64,000 bases of DNA, taken from a bacterium 336/3. GTDB lineage: Bacteria; Bacteroidota; Bacteroidia; Cytophagales; Thermonemataceae. The notes below the pieces were generated by a model. That model worked only from the letters and a program-made list of their open reading frames with translations. It did not search any database and was not told the DNA's origin. The position numbers and the translations under genes were made by a program. This document shows positions 8,909 through 18,140 of this stretch, in pieces. The stretch covers positions 1 to 64,000 of the forward strand of contig LJIE01000004.1 in the NCBI GenBank assembly GCA_001281695.1, written 5' to 3'. Every line of letters starts with the position of its first letter. Positions within the stretch are counted from its first letter, which is position 1.

Positions 8909-9988
8909 ATGAAACTTTTACAAGAAATAAAAATCGGCAATTTAACCCTGCAAAACAGCATGGCTATGGCACCCATGACAAGAAGCAGGGCAAATGTAGA
9001 AGGTATTGTATCACAAAGTACAGTTGTATATTATGAGCAGAGATCCTCTGCTGGGCTTATAATTACAGAAGCTATCAATATCTCAGCTCAGGCATTGGGC
9101 AGTCCTTTTACTCCAGGCATTTATACACAAGAGCAAATAGATGTTTGGAAAAAAGTGACAAAAGCTGTTCATGAAAAAGGCGGAAAGATATTTGCCCAAC
9201 TTTGGCATACAGGTCGTGTGGGGCACTCCATTGATAAAGGAGGGGTTTTGCCTGTTGCTCCTTCTGCTATTGCCATTCAAGGGCAAGAACATTTTACTTC
9301 TCAAGGCTCAAAAGAATATGAAACACCAAGAGCATTAGAAAATGCTGAAATCAAACAAATTGTACAAGACTATAAGCAAGCGGCAATCAATGCTATTGAA
9401 GCAGGTTTTGATGGTGTTGAATTACATGCCGCTTTCGGTTATTTGCCTAATCAATTCTTGGTAGAAAGTGCCAACCAACGAACAGATGAATATGGCGGAA
9501 ACATTGAAAACAGAAGTCGCTTTGTTTTGGAAGTTATGGAAGCAATGGTGGATGCAATAGGTGAAGGCAAAGTAGCCATTAAACTTTCACCAAGCATTCC
9601 GTTTAACAGTATTATTGATAGCAACCCAACAGCACTTTATCAATACCTGATTACCTCCTTAGATAAAATGCCTTTGGCATATATTCATTTGATGAATCCT
9701 ATGTTCCCTACAGATAATCTGCCACAATACCCCAGAGATGTGATAGGTACATTTGGCACATTGACCAAACATGTGCTGATTGCCAACGGAGGTTATAACC
9801 GTGCGACTGGTGAACAAGAATTACAAAAAGGTATAGCAAAAATGATTTCTTATGGAGCATTATTTTTGGCAAATCCAGATTTGCCAAAACGCTTTGAATT
9901 AAATGCCCAACTCAATCACCCTGACCGTGCCACTATGTATGGTGGTGGAGAAAAAGGCTATACAGATTATCCATTTCTTCAAGAGTAA
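8909..9988 (+). CDS. Old Yellow Enzyme family ene-reductase with substituted active-site Asn
   Basis: The 359-residue FMN-dependent TIM-barrel protein begins MKLLQEIKIGNLTLQN, with AMAPMTRSRA, LWHTGRVGH and ENRSRFVLEV. These enzymes reduce activated C=C bonds, nitro groups and quinones with NAD(P)H. The usual substrate-binding motif is H-x-x-N-G-Y. Here it reads H173-A-A-F-G-Y, so the His is kept but Asn is replaced by Phe. The homologue at 55.6 kb keeps H-G-A-N-G-Y. The altered residue suggests changed substrate choice. It is followed after 16 bp by a pirin gene and preceded by an AraC-type regulator. Confidence 0.88.
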   Translation: MKLLQEIKIGNLTLQNSMAMAPMTRSRANVEGIVSQSTVVYYEQRSSAGLIITEAINISAQALGSPFTPGIYTQEQIDVWKKVTKAVHEKGGKIFAQLWHTGRVGHSIDKGGVLPVAPSAIAIQGQEHFTSQGSKEYETPRALENAEIKQIVQDYKQAAINAIEAGFDGVELHAAFGYLPNQFLVESANQRTDEYGGNIENRSRFVLEVMEAMVDAIGEGKVAIKLSPSIPFNSIIDSNPTALYQYLITSLDKMPLAYIHLMNPMFPTDNLPQYPRDVIGTFGTLTKHVLIANGGYNRATGEQELQKGIAKMISYGALFLANPDLPKRFELNAQLNHPDRATMYGGGEKGYTDYPFLQE

Positions 9989-10004
9989 CATTTTAAAAAG
10001 AATT

Positions 10005-10865
10005 ATGTACAAGAAGGTTATAGAAAAAACACATGGTCAATTGGCACCCTTGGGGCCAGATATGAAAGTAAGGAGAGTTATTCCATCGCATGAAGTGAAC
10101 GATGTAAACCCTTTTGTTTTTTTAGATCACATGGGACCAATCGTTCATAAGCCAGGTTCTAAAAGTGGAGGAACGGGAGCACACCCTCATAAGGGCTTTT
10201 GCACATTCACTTATTTGTTAAGCGGTGAGGTGGAACATAAAGACAGCAGGAAACATCATGGAATAGTTGGTGCTGGTGGAGTACAATGGATGATGGCTGC
10301 ATCTGGCATTGTGCATGATGAAAAGCCAACACTTGCTTATTTAGAAAAAGGAGGTCTCTTACATGGTTTTCAATTATGGATAAACCTTCCTGCAAAATTT
10401 AAAAAGGAAGAACCACAATACTTTCCACTACAAAGCAAAGACATACAGGAAGTAAAAATGGGTGAGAGTAAAGTAAGGGTTTTAATTGGCTCATTTAAAG
10501 AAGCCACTTCACCCATACCCGTATTTTCTCCTATGTTTGTGTATCACATTCAGTTGGCTGGCAACAGTGAAATTTCAATACCAATAGATGAGGCATTTAA
10601 TGTGTTTGCTTACATACCTGTTGGCGAAACAGTAAGTAATACTGAAAAGTTGGCTGATGCTGAGTTGGCTTTATTTGGGAAAGAAGGTGATACTATTCAT
10701 TTCAAAAATGAAACTGAAAGTAATATAGATATTATGCTTTTTGGTGGAGAACCCATACCAGAGCCGATTATAGCTCATGGTCCATTTGTAATGAATAGTG
10801 AAGTTGAAATAAAACTTGCTTACCATGAATACAATAGCGGAAAATATGGGATAATAGATTTTTAA
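10005..10865 (+). CDS. Pirin family protein
   Basis: The 286-residue bicupin has the pirin N-terminal core with the metal-binding cluster GAHPHKGFCTFTYLLSGEVEHKDS (His, His, His and Glu ligands) and a C-terminal PF05726-type domain. Bacterial pirins bind iron and some have quercetin dioxygenase activity, but most functions are unknown. The ATG at 10005 is preferred because the protein then starts at the conserved region and lies 16 bp after the reductase stop. A longer frame would overlap that gene by 86 bp. The reductase-pirin pairing suggests a shared role in detoxifying electrophiles or phenolics. Confidence 0.88.
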   Translation: MYKKVIEKTHGQLAPLGPDMKVRRVIPSHEVNDVNPFVFLDHMGPIVHKPGSKSGGTGAHPHKGFCTFTYLLSGEVEHKDSRKHHGIVGAGGVQWMMAASGIVHDEKPTLAYLEKGGLLHGFQLWINLPAKFKKEEPQYFPLQSKDIQEVKMGESKVRVLIGSFKEATSPIPVFSPMFVYHIQLAGNSEISIPIDEAFNVFAYIPVGETVSNTEKLADAELALFGKEGDTIHFKNETESNIDIMLFGGEPIPEPIIAHGPFVMNSEVEIKLAYHEYNSGKYGIIDF

Positions 10866-10975
10866 AACAAAAAAATGCGTGATATAGGTTCAAATCAACT
10901 ATTAAGAAGTGATTTTAAAAAAATTACAGCTTTGGCAGTGCAGGGGTTTTGGTGGGAATCAAGACTAGCAAAAAC

Positions 10976-11182
10976 TTAATGTTGGTAAATACCAGTGGCG
11001 AATATCTTATTTCTAGAATGAAAGAGCAGACAGGTAGTAAACTGAATAGTTTCACTCATACTATCTTCATTGATTTCAGAGAACATTTCAAGAATTTCAG
11101 CATAAATAGGGGTAACTCTTTGAGCTTTTACATTTTGACTTACCAAACAAAAAGCAAGCAAACAATAAATAATTGATTTCAT
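10976..11182 (-). CDS. Short secreted hypothetical protein, possibly truncated
   Basis: The 68-residue product starts with a good signal peptide (MKSIIYCLLAFCLVSQNVKA) followed by only ~48 residues without a recognised motif. It lies 12 bp downstream of the SMR gene in the same orientation, so it is likely the last gene of that operon. The short mature part and the debris-like region to its left suggest that it could be the 5' end of a formerly longer periplasmic protein gene. I cannot assign a function. Confidence 0.45.
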   Translation of the reverse strand: MKSIIYCLLAFCLVSQNVKAQRVTPIYAEILEMFSEINEDSMSETIQFTTCLLFHSRNKIFATGIYQH

Positions 11183-11194
11183 AAATAAAGTATT

Positions 11195-11518
11195 TTAATG
11201 AGTTAAAGTTAATTTAAGTCCAATAACACCTAAAATGATTAGCAGAATGAAGCCTATCCGAATAAGGGTTGCAGGTTCTTTAAAAAATATCATTCCAATA
11301 ATAACCGTTCCTACTACTCCAATACTCGTATAAATAGCATAAGCTGTTCCAATTGGAATAACTTTTAATGCTAATTGCAAAAAATAAAAACTTGTAATTA
11401 TACTTACATAGAAGATAGCAGTCCATCCTATATTTTTATGGTCGTTCATTTGTTTAAGACCAATTGTCCAGCCAATTTCAAAAATACCAGCTAAGAGAAG
11501 ATAAATCCAATTCATCAT
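11195..11518 (-). CDS. Small multidrug resistance (SMR) family transporter
   Basis: The 107-residue protein has four transmembrane segments and typical SMR sequence. It starts MNWIYLLLAGIFEIGWTIGLK with the essential membrane-embedded Glu in the first helix, followed by AYAIYTSIGVVGTVIIGMIFFKEP. SMR proteins are proton-coupled exporters of cations, guanidinium compounds or other small organics and act as dimers in the inner membrane. It lies 10 bp after the hydroxylase-reductase fusion gene, so both are co-transcribed. The pump may export a product or substrate of that enzyme, which is inference. Confidence 0.88.
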   Translation of the reverse strand: MMNWIYLLLAGIFEIGWTIGLKQMNDHKNIGWTAIFYVSIITSFYFLQLALKVIPIGTAYAIYTSIGVVGTVIIGMIFFKEPATLIRIGFILLIILGVIGLKLTLTH

Positions 11519-11528
11519 TTTACTATTT

Positions 11529-13340
11529 TTAAGTGTTTTGAATAGAAATTTTTTCGGTTTGGGGCAAAGATTGACAAGTCAAAATATAACCTGCTTTCAA
11601 ATCTTGTTCAGAAAGCACTTGGTTGTTTTGCATTTTTACCTTGCCTTCAGTGCGTTTCATTTTGCACATTCCACAAAGCCCGCTTTGGCAAGAAAAAGGC
11701 AATGGAATGTCTTGGTCTAAACCACTTTGCAAAATGGTTTTGCCTTCTTGGGTTTCAAAATGGTACATTTTACCAAAGACTTTTGCGAAAACTTGTGCCT
11801 TTTGAGAAGTATTTATTTGATTTTGGGCTGTGATTAAAAACAATTCACGATGAATATTCTCTTTACTAATGCCCAAATATTGCAAATCTTCTATCAATTT
11901 GTTGGTCATTATTTCAGGTCCGCAGAGATAAAAATCCAATTTGTTTTTATCATAATGATTTACCAATTCTTCCAATGAAACTCTTGTGATATAGCCTTTG
12001 ATGGCATTTTGAGGATTTTCTTCTTCACTCAAAAAGTGTTTGATTTCTAATTGGGTAGAAAAGTCATTTGCCCATTTTTCAAATTTTTCTTTGAAAATGA
12101 TGCTATTTGAAGTTCTGTTGGCATACAGCAAAGTGATTTTACTTTTGGGTTCAAACTTCAAAATTGTGCCTATCATACTGTAGATAGGAGTAATTCCACT
12201 TCCGCCTGCTATCATCACATAATGCTTTTGATTTGCTGGTTCAGGATTGAGATAAAATTGACCTGATGGGGCTGTAACTTCTAAACTATCACCCACTTTC
12301 AAGTTTTCGGCTAGATGATTTGTAACTTTGCCACCTTTGATTTTTTTGATTGTCAAAGTCAAAAAATTATCTTTATTTGGAATGGAAGAAATTGAAAATG
12401 TACGATACAAGGTTTCACCTTTGATATTAACCTTGATGGTAAGGTGTTGCCCTGACGAAAAATCCCTGAAAGTCGAAGGTACATTGTTAAACTGAATCGT
12501 AAAAGCTTCATTTGCCTCTTGGCGAATTTCAGCAATCGTTAGCGAATACAAACCTTCATAGCTTTTCTTGATGTTTTTGCGTTCAAAAATTTGTTCGTGT
12601 CGGGTTTCGTAGTCTTTAAATTCAGTCCCCATCCATTTGTCCCACCAAGTAAAATATAGGGCATAATTACCATTGAATAATTGGTGGTGCATATTGTGGT
12701 GGGTTGAGGCAGTTTTGTACTTTAAAATAGGTAGTTTTACCCAACCTTTTGGATACGCCTCATAACCCAAATGTCCTAAAACATTATTCAACATATCAAA
12801 AATTTGCCAAGCCAATAATACCCCAAAATTCAATGGCATTAGAAAAGGCAATAGAAACGGCATCGCATTTTCAACGATTGCTTCAGAAGGGTGAAAAGCA
12901 AAGGCAGTCAAAGGAGAAGGGTCTGTACTTTCGTGGTGTATTCGGTGAAAAAATTTGTAGAGTTTGGGATGATGCATAGCCCTATGCGACCAATAAAAAA
13001 AAGCATCATTGATAAAGAGCAACAAAGCAAAACTTATCAATGCCCAAGCCCAACCATATTGGTTGATATCAAGATATAAGAGTGTATAGCCTTGCGATTG
13101 CAAGTAAAGCAATACGATGTCCATAATGGCAAATACAAAAAATGTACTTGCTGAATGGAATACATCATGTTTGAAATGGTGTGTGTTTGCCCTTTCTACT
13201 TCCTGAATACGAATTCCTTTGAAATACTTTTTCCAAAATATCCAAAAAACAACAAAAAAAGGAATGACGAACATTGAGTAGGTGATGGCGTGTTCGATAA
13301 AAGCCTCTAAAAAATGACCGAAAATCTCTTGAATATTCAT
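11529..13340 (-). CDS. Fatty-acid/sterol hydroxylase fused to ferredoxin reductase and 2Fe-2S ferredoxin
   Basis: The 603-residue protein joins two modules. Residues 1-250 are a membrane di-iron hydroxylase with three His boxes: SHRAMHH (118-124), HRIHH (132-136) and HNMHH (215-219). Residues 265-500 are an FAD/NAD(P)H reductase with RTFS (313-316), GGSGITP (379-385) and CGPEIM (473-478). Residues 515-603 are a plant-type 2Fe-2S domain with C551, C556, C559 and C589. The enzyme could therefore take electrons from NAD(P)H to its own di-iron centre for hydroxylation of a lipid or hydrophobic substrate. It is followed by an SMR pump and preceded by a Crp/Fnr-type regulator on the same strand. 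The substrate is unknown. Confidence 0.9.
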   Translation of the reverse strand: MNIQEIFGHFLEAFIEHAITYSMFVIPFFVVFWIFWKKYFKGIRIQEVERANTHHFKHDVFHSASTFFVFAIMDIVLLYLQSQGYTLLYLDINQYGWAWALISFALLLFINDAFFYWSHRAMHHPKLYKFFHRIHHESTDPSPLTAFAFHPSEAIVENAMPFLLPFLMPLNFGVLLAWQIFDMLNNVLGHLGYEAYPKGWVKLPILKYKTASTHHNMHHQLFNGNYALYFTWWDKWMGTEFKDYETRHEQIFERKNIKKSYEGLYSLTIAEIRQEANEAFTIQFNNVPSTFRDFSSGQHLTIKVNIKGETLYRTFSISSIPNKDNFLTLTIKKIKGGKVTNHLAENLKVGDSLEVTAPSGQFYLNPEPANQKHYVMIAGGSGITPIYSMIGTILKFEPKSKITLLYANRTSNSIIFKEKFEKWANDFSTQLEIKHFLSEEENPQNAIKGYITRVSLEELVNHYDKNKLDFYLCGPEIMTNKLIEDLQYLGISKENIHRELFLITAQNQINTSQKAQVFAKVFGKMYHFETQEGKTILQSGLDQDIPLPFSCQSGLCGMCKMKRTEGKVKMQNNQVLSEQDLKAGYILTCQSLPQTEKISIQNT

Positions 13341-13373
13341 ATTTTTCGCAGTTAAATGATTGATTATTTACTG

Positions 13374-13381
13374 CAAAGTTC
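13374..13381 (-). promoter_or_regulatory. Probable -7 box of the hydroxylase fusion gene
   Basis: The minus strand reads GAACTTTG, close to TAnnTTTG, about 35 bp before the ATG at 13340. It lies in the 108-bp gap after the Crp/Fnr-type gene, so the fusion gene probably has its own promoter controlled by that regulator. Confidence 0.4.
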
Positions 13382-13448
13382 TGAATGATGGCTTAGAATT
13401 CTTTTGAGACAAATCAAAAAGAGATTTGATGTAGGTCAAAAAATAGTA

Positions 13449-14024
13449 TTACAATTTTCCTGACCTGATACGACTCAATGTTTCTTGGGTGATATTGAGA
13501 TAGGATGCAATATGTCCTAAACTTATCCGATTGCTGATATCTGAAAATTGGGTTAAAAGCTTTTCGTAGCGTTGTTTGGCAGAAAGAAATTGGAGATCTG
13601 CAATTCTATCTTCAATTTGCAAAACATAGTATTTTTCAACTAAATTGATATACCAAAGAGCAAAGGAGTGATGTTTTTGCAATAAGTTTTGAAAATTATT
13701 GTAATCAACCGCATAGAGTTCACTGTCTTCTAAAAGTTGTATGCTTTCGCGTGATGGTATTTGATTGACAAAACTGGGTCCATCAGCCACAATATCATTA
13801 TCAAGCGAAAACCAAACATTGCTCTCTTTCCCATCTTCATCTGTATAAAAATAACGAACAGCACCGTTCAACAAAAACCAAAGGTATTTACACGGGCGAC
13901 CTTGTTTGAGTAGAAAATAGTTTTTTGGATACTCAAGATGTTGAAAATGTGAAATTACCTCTTCCAAAATATCGTCAGGAAGTGGATAAATCGTATTTAT
14001 GAATTCTAATATTTTCATACTCAT
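13449..14024 (-). CDS. Crp/Fnr family transcriptional regulator
   Basis: The 191-residue protein has an N-terminal cyclic-nucleotide-binding beta-roll (YFLLKQGRPCKYLWFLLNGAVRYFY, residues 36-60). Its short C-terminal helix-turn-helix contains ISLGHIASYLNITQETLSRIR (residues 167-187). Regulators of this short Bacteroidota type lack the four-cysteine Fnr cluster and their ligands are unknown. It sits directly upstream of the hydroxylase-fusion operon and is the likely controller. Four proteins of this class occur in the window, each next to a different set of genes. Confidence 0.88.
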   Translation of the reverse strand: MSMKILEFINTIYPLPDDILEEVISHFQHLEYPKNYFLLKQGRPCKYLWFLLNGAVRYFYTDEDGKESNVWFSLDNDIVADGPSFVNQIPSRESIQLLEDSELYAVDYNNFQNLLQKHHSFALWYINLVEKYYVLQIEDRIADLQFLSAKQRYEKLLTQFSDISNRISLGHIASYLNITQETLSRIRSGKL

Positions 14025-14450
14025 GTCTATAAATATATGTAATTTATCTGTTTTTTATAAAACTTATCATTATTTTTTTGATTTGAACAATAATACTAGT
14101 TGAAGGTAGTCTTTATGAATGGATTATACAGACTACTATTGCGTTTATAGTTTTTTTATATTGTAAGTAAAATTTTGAACTAAAAAATAACGTTCTAATA
14201 TATTCCTCTAGTCTGGAACTGCAAACAAAAACAAGTCTTTTTTAAGCTATTACTTTTTTGGTTCTCAAATATTTTTTTCAGGGAAAGCTATAAGTTGTAT
14301 AAACCTATTTTATAATAATAAAGACATAAATCTTTGAAAATTTTAGTACTCATAATCATTTTTTGAGTAATTTTAAGTATGAAAATCTTTTTAGTAGTGG
14401 ATTTTCCTGATTTTAGCAAAGGTAATTTGTTGTTTTTAATGGTAATCTAA
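14025..14450. other. Divergent intergenic region between Crp/Fnr-type and AraC-type genes
   Basis: This 426-bp stretch holds the divergent promoters of the two regulators. I see no coding frame, RNA gene or clear dyad in it. The sequence is AT-rich with several T tracts. Confidence 0.5.
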
Positions 14451-15389
14451 ATGAAAAAAAATAAAACAATTCAAATAGTAGATCCACAACTTTTCATAAA
14501 AGATTATTTCGACCATACCTTAATTCAAAAAGATGGCTTTAATTTAAATGCAATTATGCCAATGAAGCAAAGCTGTTTTTTTGTAATATCTCCTATAGAA
14601 GCTGGTAGTAAATACATAAAATTTCCGAAAGAAGGCATAAAAACTAATTACTATGAGTTCATATTTATTACAGAGGGTAAATGTATTTCAACAGATAATT
14701 TGAACGAGTTAACGCAAAAAAAATCACAAATACGTTTTGTGGCTCCAGGTAAAATAACCTCAGTCAAAGAAGTATCTGCTGATGTTAAGGGTTATTATTG
14801 TTTGTTTGACAAGCCCTTTATTGATACCCATACAGGAACAACTAATTTTTTAAATAGTCTGCCTTTTTTTGATTTAGATGCTATTCCTTTAATTAATTTA
14901 ACTGAAAGTCAATCGCAGTTTTTCTCAATAGTATTGCATAAAGTTCACCAAGACTTTGAAGTAAATTTTATTGTTCAACAGGCAAGTATTTGTAATTATT
15001 TGGTAGCCATTTTAAAAGAATGTAGCTTGTTATATGAAAAAGTGTTACAGGATAATAGTAAATTAAGCTCTGCTGACCGTATTGCACAAGAGTATTTACG
15101 TTTGGTAAATAAGTATTATTTAACTAAACGCAAATTAGCAGAATATGCCGAATTATTGAATGTAACACCCAAGCATTTAACTAAGAGCGTAAAAACTGCT
15201 ACGGGAACCCCTCCTATGAGTTTTATTTACAAAATGCTAATTTTGGAAGCCCAAGTTTTACTAAGAGATACCAAACAGTCTGTTGCCGAAATTGCTTTCC
15301 AGCTAAGTTTTGAAGATGCCGCTTACTTTAATCGTTTTTTTAAGCAACATACAGGCACTACCCCAGTCAGCTTTAGAAATAATAAATAA
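14451..15389 (+). CDS. AraC family transcriptional regulator
   Basis: The 312-residue protein has an N-terminal cupin-like domain with YEFIFITEGKCIS (residues 63-76). Its C-terminal double helix-turn-helix includes LAEYAELLNVTPKHLTKSVK and VAEIAFQLSFEDAAYFNRFFKQH. It lies 282 bp upstream of a TolC-adaptor-RND operon on the same strand and is the likely regulator of that efflux system, sensing a small organic compound. The gap contains a separate -7 box (15639-15646), so the efflux genes have their own promoter. Confidence 0.88.
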   Translation: MKKNKTIQIVDPQLFIKDYFDHTLIQKDGFNLNAIMPMKQSCFFVISPIEAGSKYIKFPKEGIKTNYYEFIFITEGKCISTDNLNELTQKKSQIRFVAPGKITSVKEVSADVKGYYCLFDKPFIDTHTGTTNFLNSLPFFDLDAIPLINLTESQSQFFSIVLHKVHQDFEVNFIVQQASICNYLVAILKECSLLYEKVLQDNSKLSSADRIAQEYLRLVNKYYLTKRKLAEYAELLNVTPKHLTKSVKTATGTPPMSFIYKMLILEAQVLLRDTKQSVAEIAFQLSFEDAAYFNRFFKQHTGTTPVSFRNNK

Positions 15390-15638
15390 GTAAATATTGA
15401 AACCATAAAAATGTATGGTATACGTTATTTACCCCTAAAAATCACGAAGTAACAGAAAGTTTATGCAGGCTGATTTTATCTATGAATACAAACTAAAGCA
15501 TGAAAAATATAGCATTTAACCAATATATAGATGTTTTTTAATTAGAAATGAGATTAACAAAAATAAGATTCAAAACAAATTGCGTGTTTTGTCCAACTTA
15601 ATGCACTTTTAAGTCAATTCTAGCCATCTTTTTATTTT

Positions 15639-15646
15639 CATATTTG
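15639..15646 (+). promoter_or_regulatory. Probable -7 box of the RND efflux operon
   Basis: CATATTTG fits TAnnTTTG at seven of eight positions and lies 26 bp before the TolC-type gene start. The rest of the 282-bp gap holds no gene. Confidence 0.45.
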
Positions 15647-15671
15647 TGTTACCAAATAATGTAATAAAAAG

Positions 15672-17036
15672 ATGGACAAAAAAATAGGGCTTAAAAAAGC
15701 ACAGCTACTACTCTTATTCTTAATTCTACTGGCAAGTAATGTTTTCTCTCAAACAGCAGATACAAGTTCGCTAAATCAATGTATAGATATTGCGATTAAG
15801 AATAATCAAAACATTCAAAACAAACGTTTAGATGAGCTAATAAATCAGGCAAAAATTGCTGAAACAAAATCCGATTTATATCCACAATTAAAGCTAAAAA
15901 GCAATTATCAATACTATCCTACAGTTCCCACTTCATTAATTGAGTCTAGTGCTTTTGGTGGTCCACCTGGGCAATATTCAGCTACACAGTTGCTAGTTCC
16001 TCAAAGTATGAATGGCTCTGCTGAATTTTCTTGGCAGGTGTATAATCCAGCCATTCTATCAGCACTCAAAATAAGTAAACTAAGTAAGAGTATGAGTGAA
16101 ACTGCCACTAAAGATAAATTAGAGGGTGTGGTGTATGATGTCTCAGCTACCTACCTAAACATTCAAATAAACGAGTTGCAGGCTGATTTAACACGCTCTA
16201 ACATCAGTAATTTAAAAAGAAACTTAGACTTAACCACCCAATTGTACAACCAAGGGCTGGCATTAAAATCAGACATAGACAACCTTATTTTAAGTGTTGC
16301 TAATTTAGAAACCGTATTAAATAACCAGTTAAACGAAATTAACCAACTGTATTATTTACTTAAAATCTATATGGGATTGGCACCTGATTATGCTTTAGTT
16401 ATAGAAAAGTATAAAGAAAATCAATCTAACAATTATACTTATTTAACAAGTATAGATACTACAAACTATAAAAAAAGAAGAGGTTATAAGTCTTTACAAC
16501 AGACAGGCGATTTGTTTGTACTTCAAGCAAAAAGTATTAAGGCTGGTTACCTGCCCAATCTAAATCTTATAGGTTCTTTTGGTTACAGTGGTTTCAATCC
16601 AGAATTTCAGTTGTTTAAAACCTATAATAATAAATGGTATGCAACCAATCTTATCCAGTTAAATCTTGAAATACCCATTTTTGATGGTCTTAAAAAACGC
16701 AATCAGTTGATACAAAATAAATATCAGCAACAACAAAATAACAATAGTTTGCAAAATTTAAAAAACACCTTTCAAATGGAGCAAATGAACGCTTTAAACA
16801 GCTACAACCTATACATTAAAGATGTAGAGTATCAAACAAAAAATGTTGCCTTAGCCAATAAACTATATAATCAAAAATTACTAGAATATAAAAATGCAAG
16901 TGCTTCATTGAATGACATGATTACAGTAGAAAACACATTAAAAGCAGCACAGTCGAACTATTTGAATGCTCTCATTAAATTAAAGTTAGCAGAGTTAGAT
17001 ATTAAAAAAGCAAACGGAGAACTTATTAAAAATTAA
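15672..17036 (+). CDS. TolC family outer membrane efflux protein
   Basis: The 454-residue protein has a signal peptide ending at NVFSQ, then two internally similar halves rich in long helices. Examples are LDELINQAKIAETKSDLYPQL and the second-half LQAKSIKAGYLPNLNLIGSF with LEIPIFDG. This is the layout of the outer-membrane channel of tripartite efflux pumps. It is the first gene of a tight operon with an HlyD-type adaptor (11-bp gap) and an RND pump, so the three form one complete export complex spanning both membranes. Confidence 0.92.
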   Translation: MDKKIGLKKAQLLLLFLILLASNVFSQTADTSSLNQCIDIAIKNNQNIQNKRLDELINQAKIAETKSDLYPQLKLKSNYQYYPTVPTSLIESSAFGGPPGQYSATQLLVPQSMNGSAEFSWQVYNPAILSALKISKLSKSMSETATKDKLEGVVYDVSATYLNIQINELQADLTRSNISNLKRNLDLTTQLYNQGLALKSDIDNLILSVANLETVLNNQLNEINQLYYLLKIYMGLAPDYALVIEKYKENQSNNYTYLTSIDTTNYKKRRGYKSLQQTGDLFVLQAKSIKAGYLPNLNLIGSFGYSGFNPEFQLFKTYNNKWYATNLIQLNLEIPIFDGLKKRNQLIQNKYQQQQNNNSLQNLKNTFQMEQMNALNSYNLYIKDVEYQTKNVALANKLYNQKLLEYKNASASLNDMITVENTLKAAQSNYLNALIKLKLAELDIKKANGELIKN

Positions 17037-17047
17037 TCCTCAATAGT

Positions 17048-18115
17048 ATGAAGAAGAAAATAACAACAATCATCATTATATTGGTAGTATGTGCATTTGG
17101 CATATTCACCTTTTTAAAACTACGTACCAACAAGCAGGAATTAAATAATCAGGTGTATAAAGCAGATACTACAAGAGCTGTATTGATTACTTGGGAAAAA
17201 GCAGAACAAAAGATGATAAACCCATCTTTTGTTTTTGCTGGCTCTTTTGAACCCAATAAAGAAGTACAAGTATTACCTGAAAGAAGTGGAAAAGTAACCA
17301 ACATAGGTATTGAACTGGGCGACTTTGTGAGTAAAGGGGAATTAATAGCAAATTTAGACAATGAAGAATTGACTTTGAATTTGGCAAATAATCAGACTTT
17401 ATATGAGGATGCATTGCGTACTTATGAAAGAAATAAAATTTTAGCATCAAATGAAGCCTTGACAAAAAACGCTTTAGAAAAAGCAGAGCTATCTGTAAAA
17501 ACTTTTAAAAATAGTATAGATGTACTTAAAAAGCAAATGACTTACATGCATATCTATGCTCCTATGAGTGGTTACATTACATCTAAAAGCTTTGAATTAG
17601 GCTCTATTGTTTCACCAGGTATGCCTATTGCTATAATTACAGATATTGCTTCTGTGAAACTCAATATTCTTGTGCCTGAAAATGCTGTAACGCAATTTAA
17701 ACTGGGTAGTTCTATGGATGTTTCTTGTGATGCTTATGCTGGCACTAAACTATCTGGCACAGTAGATTATATTTCAGTAAAGGCTGATGATTCTAAAAAT
17801 TTCTTGGTTAAAATTAAGGTTAATAATGATGTTGCTAATATCATACGTGCGGGAATGTTTGGCAAAGCATATTTTAAGAGTAAGCAACCCATAAATGCTT
17901 TAGTAGTAAGCAGAAATTCTATTGTTGGTTCTACAAAAAATCCACAGGTATATGTAATAAAAAATGGCGTAGCTGTTTTACGCAGTGTTACATTGGGTCT
18001 AATTTTAGAAAACGAAATTGAAGTAGTTGGAGGCTTAACAAAGGGAGAGTTGGTTGCCAATAGTGGGCTTGTAAATCTTGCTAATGGAATTAAAGTGGCA
18101 CAAGCAGTTAAATAA
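17048..18115 (+). CDS. RND efflux periplasmic adaptor (HlyD/MFP family)
   Basis: The 355-residue protein has a membrane anchor at residues 5-23. A biotinyl-lipoyl-like domain follows (VTNIGIELGDFVSKGELIANLDNEEL), then a helical hairpin, a beta-barrel domain with YAPMSGYITSKSFELGSIV, and a C-terminal membrane-proximal domain. Adaptors of this family connect the inner-membrane pump to the TolC channel. It lies between those two genes in the operon, with gaps of 11 and 25 bp. The pump is probably induced through the AraC-type gene upstream. Confidence 0.92.
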   Translation: MKKKITTIIIILVVCAFGIFTFLKLRTNKQELNNQVYKADTTRAVLITWEKAEQKMINPSFVFAGSFEPNKEVQVLPERSGKVTNIGIELGDFVSKGELIANLDNEELTLNLANNQTLYEDALRTYERNKILASNEALTKNALEKAELSVKTFKNSIDVLKKQMTYMHIYAPMSGYITSKSFELGSIVSPGMPIAIITDIASVKLNILVPENAVTQFKLGSSMDVSCDAYAGTKLSGTVDYISVKADDSKNFLVKIKVNNDVANIIRAGMFGKAYFKSKQPINALVVSRNSIVGSTKNPQVYVIKNGVAVLRSVTLGLILENEIEVVGGLTKGELVANSGLVNLANGIKVAQAVK

Positions 18116-18140
18116 TTAATGATTATTAAAAGAAAAGCAA

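Noticed and set aside
10875-10979. 34-codon frame after the pirin gene
   Set aside because: It starts 9 bp after the pirin stop, but it is short, has no motif and overlaps the convergent small secreted gene. Kept only as possible debris.
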